Made by a program: the position numbers and the translations under genes. Shown here piece after piece: positions 51,346 through 59,176 of a stretch of 64,000 nucleotides of DNA (position 1 is its first letter; each line of letters opens with the position of its first letter). The notes below the pieces were generated by a model, which was not told the DNA's origin, did no database searches, and was given only the letters and a program-made list of their open reading frames with translations. The stretch is taken from assembly GCA_016125085.1 (NCBI GenBank), contig WGMM01000041.1, forward strand, positions 1 through 64,000. Reading direction: 5' to 3'. The DNA comes from a bacterium. Lineage in GTDB: Bacteria > Planctomycetota > Planctomycetia > Isosphaerales > Isosphaeraceae.

Positions 51346-52554
51346 TCAGGCCAGTGAATCCTTCGCCCTGTCCAATAACGCTGCGAAATCCAGCTTCGAA
51401 GGGCAAGCTTCGCGGGCCGCGGCCAGGTCCGCATCGGTCCAGTCGCGGGCTTCGAGGGAAAGAGACGAGAACCTGTTCCGGGCTTCGGACCGTGCCCCAT
51501 GGCGCTCGTAATAGGTCAGGTAGCGGGTGATATCGCCAAGCGGGGCCTTCGTACCAGCCGCGAGAGAGCAACGGCCGTCGCAGTCCGGGCAAAGCGAGGG
51601 GGCGGAGGCGATGAAGGCGTCCCTGAGGCGGCCGATGTCCGCGCTTTTCATCGGTTCGAAAGACTGTGCAGCACGGGTGTTTTCGTTCACCTGAGCCGTG
51701 TTCTGCATCGACACGCAGGCCGTCGCGAACCGCTCGTCCGTCCAGATCGCGTGCAGGAGCGCCCCGTACGGCGTGATCCCCCTCTCGATCAGGTCGGGTG
51801 CCTTTTTGGCGACCTGGGCCAGGAACGCGTTCGGATCAGGCCCGGCGAGCTGCTTCATCGAGATCAGGCCGATTCCCGCGGCGTGGCAGCGGTCAATCGC
51901 CTTGTTCAGGCGTGTGTTCTTATCCAGCCATGCCGTGTTCTGGATCATGACGACGTCGAAGATCTTTCCTTCGGCGGCAGCCTCCAGATACTCCGCCCTG
52001 CGTCCATCGTGACAAGAGAAGCCCACGAACCGGGCCTTGCCCGACTTCTTGATGGCCTCCACCGTGTCCTTCATCTCCTTGCTCTTCGGCCAATCGAGCG
52101 AACTGGCAGGGTATTCGCCGCCGATGCCGTGGATCAGGAAGAGGTCGACATAGTCGGTCCGCAGCGTGGCGAGCCGCTTATCGAGCTGGGCGATCAGATC
52201 CTTAGGCGTCTTCGGATGGTCTTTCGTGACAAGGAATACCGTCTTCCGCAGAGCGGGGTTCGAGTCGAGCCAGTCCGCGATGCCGGGTTCCGACTTGTAC
52301 GTGTCGGCCGTATCGATGCACCGGACGCCCTGGGCGTAGGCGTGCCGGAGGATCCTGCCCAGGCCTGACCCGCGGAACGTACCCAGGTTCAGAATCGTCA
52401 CCTTCTCGCCCGTCCGGCCGAGCACCCGCGTGGGCAATACGACGGCTTTCTCCTGTGGTTCCGCCGCTGGTGCCTGCATCCCGGCCAGGGCTGCGGCCGA
52501 ACCAGCCTTCAGGAACTCGCGGCGATCCGTGGAGATGGGGTCATTCTCGGCCAT
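51346..52554 (-). CDS. Exported aldo/keto reductase with Cys-rich tail
   Basis: 402 residues. A Tat-like leader DRREFLKAGSAAALAG starts at residue 10. AKR active-site tetrad: D81 and Y86 in IDTADTYKSEPG, K111 in LVTKDH and H142 in FLIHGIGG. The TIM-barrel continues to about 320, then comes a CPDCDGRC segment resembling the partial ferredoxin-like tail found in many planctomycete Tat-exported AKRs. Normally the enzyme needs NADPH, so export raises the question of cofactor supply. Second of three minus-strand exported-protein genes. Confidence 0.85.
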   Translation of the reverse strand: MAENDPISTDRREFLKAGSAAALAGMQAPAAEPQEKAVVLPTRVLGRTGEKVTILNLGTFRGSGLGRILRHAYAQGVRCIDTADTYKSEPGIADWLDSNPALRKTVFLVTKDHPKTPKDLIAQLDKRLATLRTDYVDLFLIHGIGGEYPASSLDWPKSKEMKDTVEAIKKSGKARFVGFSCHDGRRAEYLEAAAEGKIFDVVMIQNTAWLDKNTRLNKAIDRCHAAGIGLISMKQLAGPDPNAFLAQVAKKAPDLIERGITPYGALLHAIWTDERFATACVSMQNTAQVNENTRAAQSFEPMKSADIGRLRDAFIASAPSLCPDCDGRCSLAAGTKAPLGDITRYLTYYERHGARSEARNRFSSLSLEARDWTDADLAAAREACPSKLDFAALLDRAKDSLA

Positions 52555-52653
52555 GGGCGGATTCTCCAGATTATGGGGCTCAGGTCACGGAGAGTTACGG
52601 GGCTGTTCTGCGATTCGCCATGCCACGAACGACGTGCCCGACTCGAATCGGCA

Positions 52654-53271
52654 TTACTTGCTGAGATCTTTGATCCGGAAATTGCGATACTCGTGGACTC
52701 CATTTTCGCCCTGGAGGCCGATATAGCCTCTCTTCAGCATATCCGCGGATTCGGTCGTCGAAACCAGCTCGCCGTTCAGGCGAACTTCGATCTTCGGTCC
52801 TGTGGTCGTGATCTCGTATTCGTTCCACTCACCATCGGGCTTGAGCACTTTTTTCGTCAGGTCCACGTTGAGATCGTTCTTCGCGTTGAAGATCTTGGCC
52901 ATGCGGTTCGTATTCTCGACCTGAACTTCGTACTTCCGATCAGGCCAGTTTCTACCTTCGATTCCCGACCGCAGAAAGACACCGCCATCCTGTTTGGGTT
53001 TCAAAAAACGAAATTCCAGGCGAAGGATGAAATCGGCATATTCTTTGTCGCTCCGAAGCCAGCCGTTGCCCTCGGCGTGCTTGATGACCCCGTCCTCGAC
53101 CACGAACTTCGCGCCGTTCATCTGATGCCAGCCATTGAGGGTCTTGCCATCGAAAAGGCTGACGAATCCCTCATCACCGGCAGAGGCGACCATGGAGCCG
53201 TTCGACAATCCCAGAAGGCATGAAGCGGTGATGACAACAAGGCTCAGAGAGCCAAAGCGATTGCTGGGCAT
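52654..53271 (-). CDS. DUF1080/3-keto-disaccharide hydrolase domain protein
   Basis: 205 residues with a signal peptide (SLSLVVITASCLLGLSNG) and a single LamG-like beta-sandwich. Family landmarks are GFVSLFDGKTLNGWH, ADFILRLEFRF, GGVFLRSG, YEVQVEN and GEWNEYEITTTG...VRLNGELV...GYIGLQGENGVHEYRNFRIKDL. This DUF1080 (PF06439) domain is named 3-keto-disaccharide hydrolase and is massively expanded in planctomycetes. GAGGA lies before the ATG. First of three same-strand exported-protein genes. Confidence 0.92.
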   Translation of the reverse strand: MPSNRFGSLSLVVITASCLLGLSNGSMVASAGDEGFVSLFDGKTLNGWHQMNGAKFVVEDGVIKHAEGNGWLRSDKEYADFILRLEFRFLKPKQDGGVFLRSGIEGRNWPDRKYEVQVENTNRMAKIFNAKNDLNVDLTKKVLKPDGEWNEYEITTTGPKIEVRLNGELVSTTESADMLKRGYIGLQGENGVHEYRNFRIKDLSK

Positions 53272-53603
53272 GATTTTATCCTCGAGGGGAGTCGATTCGG
53301 AGGATCACCCGGGATTTCCCGAATGACGGCAGGGTTCGACCGATTCGGTCGCATACAGGCGGGGCAATTCCCAGAATTACAGCAGGCAGGAGTAGCCCGG
53401 TCAACCCTCAACCGGTTCGGACAATCGGGTCGAAAGTGGAAAAGGGGCAAGGGGGCTCTGTCGAAATCCATGTAGAAAAGGGTTCATCAGGAAATTCCGT
53501 GGGCTGGTTATCCTTCATTCCGCGATCGATCTCATGAATGAATGTCAATCGCACTCGAATCGGCTTTCAGAATGGGTGACATATCGCTCTGCCAGCCTGG
53601 TAT
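53272..53603. other. Gap without recognisable features
   Basis: 332 bp between the DUF1080 start and the long repeat. It should include that gene's promoter, but no clear -35/-10 pair was found, and no RNA gene is seen. Confidence 0.3.
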
Positions 53604-53960
53604 TCGCCCTGAAAGGGCGGTGGGTCAATTGCCCCGGGTGAAACCCGGGGAATGCGATCGAGATGCAATATTTCTTGCGGCCTGAAAGGTCGCAGGTCAT
53701 GAATTGCGATTACCTTGAGGAAAAACGATGGTTTCCTGCACCCTTTCAGGGTGCTGTACCAATGGCTGGCTTACGAATTCCCAGGGTTTCACCCTGGGCT
53801 ATTGACCTTCGACCTTTCAGGTCGATTTCGATGATCGAAGTTCGAAACCGCGATCGCAGAGGTTCGGTGTAATGCAGCGGTTATCGTTTTCGTGAGACGA
53901 TGCGATGATATCCTGACTCATTCCGAATTCGAGTTCACCCCCAATAAACCCTTAAGAACC
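53604..53960 (-). repeat. 357-bp long inverted repeat, copy B (partner 14659-15015)
   Basis: Reverse-complement match to copy A over the same 357 bp. Some hairpins are perfect here and imperfect in A: CACCCT-GAA-AGGGTG is perfect here, and CCCCGGGT-GAA-ACCCGGGG is perfect here but broken in A. The reverse is true of GCGGCCT-GAA-AGGCCGC, which is perfect in A. The ORF 53663-53872 lies inside the element and is an artefact. It ends about 110 bp from the stop codon of the HNH-nucleotidyltransferase gene. Confidence 0.93.
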
Positions 53961-54067
53961 GGAAATTCTAATTTTCGGCGTCCGAACTCGGATCGGAGTC
54001 GTCCCTCCGACCTCGGGGCCGACCGAGAAAGCAGGAAAACTAGAAAGTCCCCATTGAGTCGCTGGTG

Positions 54068-55468
54068 CTATGGATAGACCTGCGTTAGGTTGTCATGTTC
54101 GAGCCTTAATGCCGCAAACTCGCGTTCAGAAGCAAAACTCGTGTGTGGTTCGCCGAATTGTTTGCGGATCTTTTGTTCAAGTGTAGATTCGAATTGCTTG
54201 ATTCTTACGGCGGCAGTTGGCGCGTCGTGTACGATAAGTACGTCAATATCCCCATACACCTTTCGCCGGATAAACGAGCCGAATAGGAAAACCCGGACGC
54301 CACTTGGCGGGAGGGATTCTTGTACTATGCCCTTGATGCCAAGCAGCCGAGAGTCTCTGTCGGCTTTCAGCAAGAAATTTAAGTATTGATCGCCCGTGTG
54401 ATGAATAGCGCCCATAAACTCTCCCAGCATAAAGAGGCCGATGCCGCGCTCAATGCATTGCTGCTTTGTTGAGTCGGAGTACTGCCCGGCGGGGCTGGAA
54501 CATATGATCGCATCTACGCCGGGATCAACTTCAAGAACTCGATCGAGTGTGTAGTCCGTGAAATAGTAGGTGTTGGTCACGAACACCTTGAGTGTTCGGC
54601 CGTCACGGAGTTCAACGAGCATAGTGCCGCGATTCAGCTCTTGAAGATTTGTAATCGCGCGATGGGCAGATAGGAATCGCTCAATGAACGTCTTTACTGT
54701 GTCGTAGCGGAACTCAAGTTCTTCTTGTGCTGCAACTTCAGGTGCCGGGGCGTCGATACCGAGGCGTGTCTTTATGTAGTATTCAAAGCTCTTTGGAAAT
54801 AGTTTGTAATCGTTAACCTTCTGATTGATTAAGCAGTTGTCATGGAACGCATCAGCATGGATTTTGTATTCGAGCATTTTAGGATAAACTTCCCAAGGGT
54901 ATTGAAAGTTCCTCTTGTTGTTTTCAATGAGCGCAATGATTCTCTGATTGTTCGGGAGAATAGTATCCAGGCACCGCTTCTTCCAGATGTTTAATCCATC
55001 TCCGCCGAGTCCGCCCAAGACGTTGGCTGAGTAAGGACCGCATTCGCGAAAGATTGCAGAGTTCTCTTCAAGAAGGTCGTTGACCTCTGCAAGAAGAACC
55101 TTCTCATCTTTGATGTTTGGGATAGAAAAGAGTGATCTAATCTTTCCTGCGTGAGATGCTTTCCAGCTTTGCATCTCTTCCACGGAGAAGGCCTTCTCGA
55201 GTTCGTCGACTAATTTGTGGCACTCAAGGCAAAGCATGATGAGGTTAGTCATGCCGTCCTTGTCGATATACTCAGCCAGCTCGTGGTCGCTCCTTGGGCC
55301 GGAAGTGCCGTGCCCGATGATGTGCGCGACATTTGCAATGCTGACGGATCCCTCCGCGACGGCGATGAAAAGTGATTTATTGCACTTTGGGTTCTGGCAG
55401 AACCCTCCACATTGCGCCCACAGCAGCCGAGCAGTGTTGACTGGAATTGACTTTCTGGTGTTCGACAT
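54068..55468 (-). CDS. HNH nuclease - nucleotidyltransferase fusion, candidate defence protein
   Basis: 466 residues. The N-terminal HNH domain (about 15-90) has zinc Cys C24, C29, C80 and C83, catalytic H49 in VAHIIGHGTSGPRSD, N75 in TNLIMLC and H84 in CHKLVDE. The middle region (about 95-370) is unassigned: helical to 285, then alpha/beta with VFVTNTYYFTD, DAIICSSPAG and IGLFMLGEFMGAIH. The C-terminus (about 390-466) is an MNT-type nucleotidyltransferase: FLFGSFIRRKVYGDIDVLIV with G397-S398, D407 and D409. Codons are visibly AT-richer than neighbours, which suggests transfer. The gene stands alone. HNH domains with this GPR/CHK pattern are frequent in antiphage effectors, but this order of domains was not recognised. 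Confidence 0.8.
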   Translation of the reverse strand: MSNTRKSIPVNTARLLWAQCGGFCQNPKCNKSLFIAVAEGSVSIANVAHIIGHGTSGPRSDHELAEYIDKDGMTNLIMLCLECHKLVDELEKAFSVEEMQSWKASHAGKIRSLFSIPNIKDEKVLLAEVNDLLEENSAIFRECGPYSANVLGGLGGDGLNIWKKRCLDTILPNNQRIIALIENNKRNFQYPWEVYPKMLEYKIHADAFHDNCLINQKVNDYKLFPKSFEYYIKTRLGIDAPAPEVAAQEELEFRYDTVKTFIERFLSAHRAITNLQELNRGTMLVELRDGRTLKVFVTNTYYFTDYTLDRVLEVDPGVDAIICSSPAGQYSDSTKQQCIERGIGLFMLGEFMGAIHHTGDQYLNFLLKADRDSRLLGIKGIVQESLPPSGVRVFLFGSFIRRKVYGDIDVLIVHDAPTAAVRIKQFESTLEQKIRKQFGEPHTSFASEREFAALRLEHDNLTQVYP

Positions 55469-55600
55469 GGGAGCAGAGAGAGGGTCAGAAGCCTATTTGG
55501 AGGTTTGGGTGAATTGCCGGGGTTGCCTCGGATTCTTCGGGTTGACTAAAATTCGTCCTTTCCCGAGCACTTATTTGCTTCAAATCCACCCAAGCCGCAA

Positions 55601-58090
55601 TTACCGTGGCGTGGCGGTCGTCGGTGTCGCTTCGTCATAGGTCCGCAGGAAGCGGTAATAGACTTCCAGCGTCATTGTGGCCAGGGCGGTGCAGTAGATC
55701 CGGCCGCCGTAGTTGCCCCATTGGCTGTCGTCGGGGTCCCAACTGCCGGCCATGTGGCCTGAGGTTTTTTGCCGCTTGACGATGCGGTCACGCACCAGGG
55801 CGTTCCAGCGGTCCCAGTCCTTGCCGCCCTGCTGGAACATGCCGAGCGTGCCGTAATACCAGTAATAAAGGTTATACGGATCGCGATCCGGGCCATGTTC
55901 GAAGAGATGATCGGCGGCCTCGCGGTTGCGATTGGCGTTCGGGTCGAGTTTGAGGAACCAGCGGCAGACCCAGGCTTCGGCCGTCATCGTGGGCGTGACT
56001 TCCTTCCACGGCTGATATTTGGCCAGGCCGCCGCTTTTGCCTGAACTGACGCCGTCCAGCCACGCCTGAATGCCGCCGATGCAGTCCTCAGGCACCGGGA
56101 AGCCGCTCGCCCGGCCCGATTTGAGCGCCAGCACGGCCCAGCCCAGAATGCTCGTATCGCCCACAGGGGCTTTCGGTTCGTATCGCCAGGCCGCGCCGCC
56201 TTCGGCCTGTGCGGCGACGAGAAACGCCACGGCCCGGGCCGTCGGCTGCTTGAGCCGTTCGTCGCCTGTCAGGGCATAGGCTTCGCACAGGGCGAGCGTC
56301 GCCATGCTGTGGCAGTACATGCCCACGGCCACGCTGCGGCCGCGCAGGTCGCCGTCGGCCTTTTGGGACCGGATCAGGAAATCGAGCCCGCGGGCGACGG
56401 TGTCGGCGTATTTGCCCTGGGTGTGCGTGTAGCCGGCCCCGAGATAGGCGAGCAGGGAAAGGCCTGTGAGGGCTGTGTCGGCTTCCCAGTAGAAGCATTC
56501 GCCGAAGCAGACCTCGCCGGGCGGGCAGTGGATCGTAAAGCTGTCTTCGTCCGGAGCGACGGTGCCGTCGCGATATTTGGCCACGCCGCCGTCCCAGCGG
56601 CCGTCGGCGTCCTGGTGCTTGCGGAGCCATTCCAGGGCGGCTTCGACCGATTTTTCGCTTTGAGTGGACGCGCCGGCCTGAAGGGCCAGCCTGGCTTTGT
56701 CGGGGTCGAGCCGCGACCGATAGGGGGCCGGCACTTCGTCCAGCGGCCGGTTGCCGAGCGGGGCGGACCGGCCGTTCGCCAGCGAAACGGGCGGAACGGC
56801 TGAAAGGTCGGGCTTCGGCAATTCGACGGCCGACCGGTTCGCGAGACGTTCCGGAGCCGCCGGATTCGCGGATTTGCCAGCTTCCCGGTTGCGGATGCGG
56901 TCGCGCAGCGATGTATCAGGCAGGGCCGATTCGGCTTTCGCTGCCGCATTCGAAGCGACCATGCCGGCGGACTTCGCCGTTCCTTCATTAGCGGATGCTG
57001 CCGATTTCGCCGGTTCAGGGCTGATGAACGGCACGGGTGGCGCAAGATCGTCAGCCGGCTTGAGGCCCGCTGGATCGCCCAGGGCATTGCCGGGCTGGTC
57101 GGTGGAAGCCGGGAGATCATTCCGTTTCGGCAGTTCGCGACGCATGCCGGTGCCGATCGCCGGAGCGGCGATCGCGACGGGCGGGAGCGGCACGGCCGTT
57201 CGGGCTGCGGGCTTCGTCGTTTCGGTCGGTGCCAGGGCCGCGGATTCACGCATCGGCCCCGGGCGAACGGTTCGGGCGACGGAGTCGGGCACGGGCAGGG
57301 GCACTGTGGCGTTGGCGGCTGGTCGGCCGGTGGCTTTCACCACGGCGGGGACGATCTTGCGTTCCTGCTCGCCGATCGCGGTCGGAGCGGCCAGATCCGG
57401 CAGGTTCGCGAGTGCCTGGCCAGCGAGATCGGTGACTTCGCTTGCGGGGCGTTCGGGTTTCGCCGAATCGACGGGCAGTGATTCGGCGACATCGGCGGCG
57501 GGAAGGGCGACGTTTTCGCGAGTGACACGTTCAGGCATTTCCGGCTGGGCGAGCGGTGCCGTCAATCGTGCGGCCAGCTCGGGGGCGGAATCGAAGCCGG
57601 GCAGGCTTGAGGGCAATTCCGAGGGGAGGATGCCGCTGCCTGACCCTCGCGTTCCGCCACGTCCGCCCTTTTCGCCATTGGCCTGAGCTTCGCCGCCCGA
57701 GATTTGCACGTCGACGATTTCGAGCGACTGAATGCCGGGCGGCAGCGGCTCGACTTCCGCACGGGTCGAATTCGTGCCTTCGCCAAGCCCGTTGCCAAGG
57801 CTGGCGCGAACCCATTGCGTTGGCTGGCCGTAACGTACGATCAATACGTGCGATACGACGGACAAAATCAGGCACTTGCGCAGCAGCTTGCGTGAACCGA
57901 AGCCGGCCCAGATGCCCGCGCCGACTGCAGTTGCGATTACGGCCGCGAGGACGAGTGTCGACCGGTCGAACTGCATCATCCGAAGATAAAGGTCCAGATC
58001 CAGACCGTTCATGGGCGAAATTTCCGGTTCGACGCGTTCATGGCCGAATTCGGCCCACATCCTTGCCCCGTGACGAGTGGGATTGATCAT
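55601..58090 (-). CDS. Membrane protein with disordered linker and terpenoid-cyclase-fold (squalene-hopene-like repeat) domain
   Basis: 829 residues; ATG 58090 and 58012 are both possible, no ribosome site decides. One TM or two lie near 45-90 (LVLAAVIATAVGAGIWAGF; LILSVVSHVLIV). Residues about 110-470 are low-complexity Pro/Ala/Arg/Glu, likely disordered. The C-terminal ~340 residues are an alpha/alpha toroid with prenyltransferase/squalene-cyclase-type repeats: ALEWLRKHQDADGRWDGG, GLDFLIRSQKADGDLRGR, AVAFLVAAQAEGGAAWRYEP. No DXDD cyclase motif is seen, so it is probably not a terpene cyclase. Such proteins are common in planctomycetes; role unknown. Confidence 0.78.
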   Translation of the reverse strand: MINPTRHGARMWAEFGHERVEPEISPMNGLDLDLYLRMMQFDRSTLVLAAVIATAVGAGIWAGFGSRKLLRKCLILSVVSHVLIVRYGQPTQWVRASLGNGLGEGTNSTRAEVEPLPPGIQSLEIVDVQISGGEAQANGEKGGRGGTRGSGSGILPSELPSSLPGFDSAPELAARLTAPLAQPEMPERVTRENVALPAADVAESLPVDSAKPERPASEVTDLAGQALANLPDLAAPTAIGEQERKIVPAVVKATGRPAANATVPLPVPDSVARTVRPGPMRESAALAPTETTKPAARTAVPLPPVAIAAPAIGTGMRRELPKRNDLPASTDQPGNALGDPAGLKPADDLAPPVPFISPEPAKSAASANEGTAKSAGMVASNAAAKAESALPDTSLRDRIRNREAGKSANPAAPERLANRSAVELPKPDLSAVPPVSLANGRSAPLGNRPLDEVPAPYRSRLDPDKARLALQAGASTQSEKSVEAALEWLRKHQDADGRWDGGVAKYRDGTVAPDEDSFTIHCPPGEVCFGECFYWEADTALTGLSLLAYLGAGYTHTQGKYADTVARGLDFLIRSQKADGDLRGRSVAVGMYCHSMATLALCEAYALTGDERLKQPTARAVAFLVAAQAEGGAAWRYEPKAPVGDTSILGWAVLALKSGRASGFPVPEDCIGGIQAWLDGVSSGKSGGLAKYQPWKEVTPTMTAEAWVCRWFLKLDPNANRNREAADHLFEHGPDRDPYNLYYWYYGTLGMFQQGGKDWDRWNALVRDRIVKRQKTSGHMAGSWDPDDSQWGNYGGRIYCTALATMTLEVYYRFLRTYDEATPTTATPR

Positions 58091-58176
58091 ACCAGATTCG
58101 GCCGATCCGGCGAGGCTGGTTCCCGGCCATCGGTCACGGACTCAGCCCGTTTCGACGTTCCAGCGGCAAAACCGGA

Positions 58177-58878
58177 TCACTTCGCGTAAACGATCGGGTC
58201 GGTAAGGCCGACTTCCCGAAACGCCGCGAGCCGCAGGTGGCAGGCATCGCAATGCCCGCACGATTCGCCCGCCGGAGTCGGGTCGTAACAGGTGTGCGTC
58301 AGGGAAAAATCGACGCCTAACTCAAGGCCGCGCTGGATGATCTGCGCTTTCGTCAGGCGCAGGAGCGGCGAATGGATCGTGAACTTGCCCCGGCCCTCGA
58401 CACCGGCGGCGGTCGCGAGATCGGCCACCCGTTCGAAGGCGCTGATGAACTCGGGCCGGCAGTCCGGGTAGCCTGAGTAATCCAGGCAGTTCACGCCGAT
58501 GAAGATGTCGAAGGCGCTGAGGGTTTCGGCCCAGGCGAGGGCGAGGCTGAGGAAGATGGTGTTCCGGGCGGGAACGTAAGTTACGGGGATTCCGTGGCCG
58601 ATTTCGTCGTCCGAGCGGTCTTTGGGGACGGATTCATCGGCGGTCAGGGCACTGCCGCCGAAGAGGCGGAGATCGAGTTTCAGGGTTTTATGATCTGCGA
58701 CGTGGAAAGCGCGGGCGACATTTTCGGCGGCTTTGAGTTCGCAGGTATGTCTCTGACCGTAGTTTATGGTCAGGGCATGGCAGCGGAAGCCGGCGGATTT
58801 CGCTTCGGCGAGGGCGGTGGCGGAATCCATACCGCCGGAGACCAGGATGACCGCGTTACGTCGTTCGCCGCCTTGCAT
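58177..58878 (-). CDS. queC: 7-cyano-7-deazaguanine synthase QueC
   Basis: 233 residues, normal QueC length. The PP-loop ATP site is SGGMDS (14-19) and the zinc site is C197, C207, C210 and C213. GAGGT lies upstream of the ATG. It converts 7-carboxy-7-deazaguanine to preQ0 with ATP and ammonia, for queuosine in tRNA or for deazaguanine DNA modification. QueD, QueE and FolE are not in the window. It is divergent from the giant kinase gene. No preQ riboswitch was found upstream. Confidence 0.95.
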   Translation of the reverse strand: MQGGERRNAVILVSGGMDSATALAEAKSAGFRCHALTINYGQRHTCELKAAENVARAFHVADHKTLKLDLRLFGGSALTADESVPKDRSDDEIGHGIPVTYVPARNTIFLSLALAWAETLSAFDIFIGVNCLDYSGYPDCRPEFISAFERVADLATAAGVEGRGKFTIHSPLLRLTKAQIIQRGLELGVDFSLTHTCYDPTPAGESCGHCDACHLRLAAFREVGLTDPIVYAK

Positions 58879-59018
58879 CGATAGACCTCGAGATCAGTCG
58901 GTTTTCGTGAACGGACCGTGGCCGTCCGTGGCTCGGGAGAGGGCCTGGCCAGAGCGTTCCTTCCCGGGCTTCAGAAACAGGTTAGCTTGTCACGGCATGG
59001 TGCGGCAAGTCATCACGG

Positions 59019-59048
59019 TTGACACAACACTGTCAGAATATTTAACAT
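59019..59048 (+). promoter_or_regulatory. Putative sigma-70-type promoter for the giant kinase gene
   Basis: TTGACA (59019-59024), 18-bp spacer, TAACAT (59043-59048) in an AT-rich pocket of the queC/kinase divergent gap. The -35 is perfect consensus. About 130 bp upstream of ATG 59177. Confidence 0.55.
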
Positions 59049-59176
59049 AGAACAGACTAGACCCGCTCTATTCGAAGGCGTTCGCCGTACATCTGCCGAC
59101 TCCGGCATTGAATTCTCGACAAGCTGGTCCCTTGGGTCAATGCGTCGGAGTTCAGATACAGGGAGACGGATTGCCT

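Noticed and set aside
53663-53872. 69-aa ORF (MQYFLRPERS...)
   Set aside because: Lies wholly within repeat copy B; peptides like PFRA/PRVSPWA are read-outs of the hairpins, not a gene.
58879-59176. preQ1/preQ0 riboswitch upstream of queC
   Set aside because: No preQ1-type hairpin with A-rich tail was seen before the ribosome site; the leader from queC is short.
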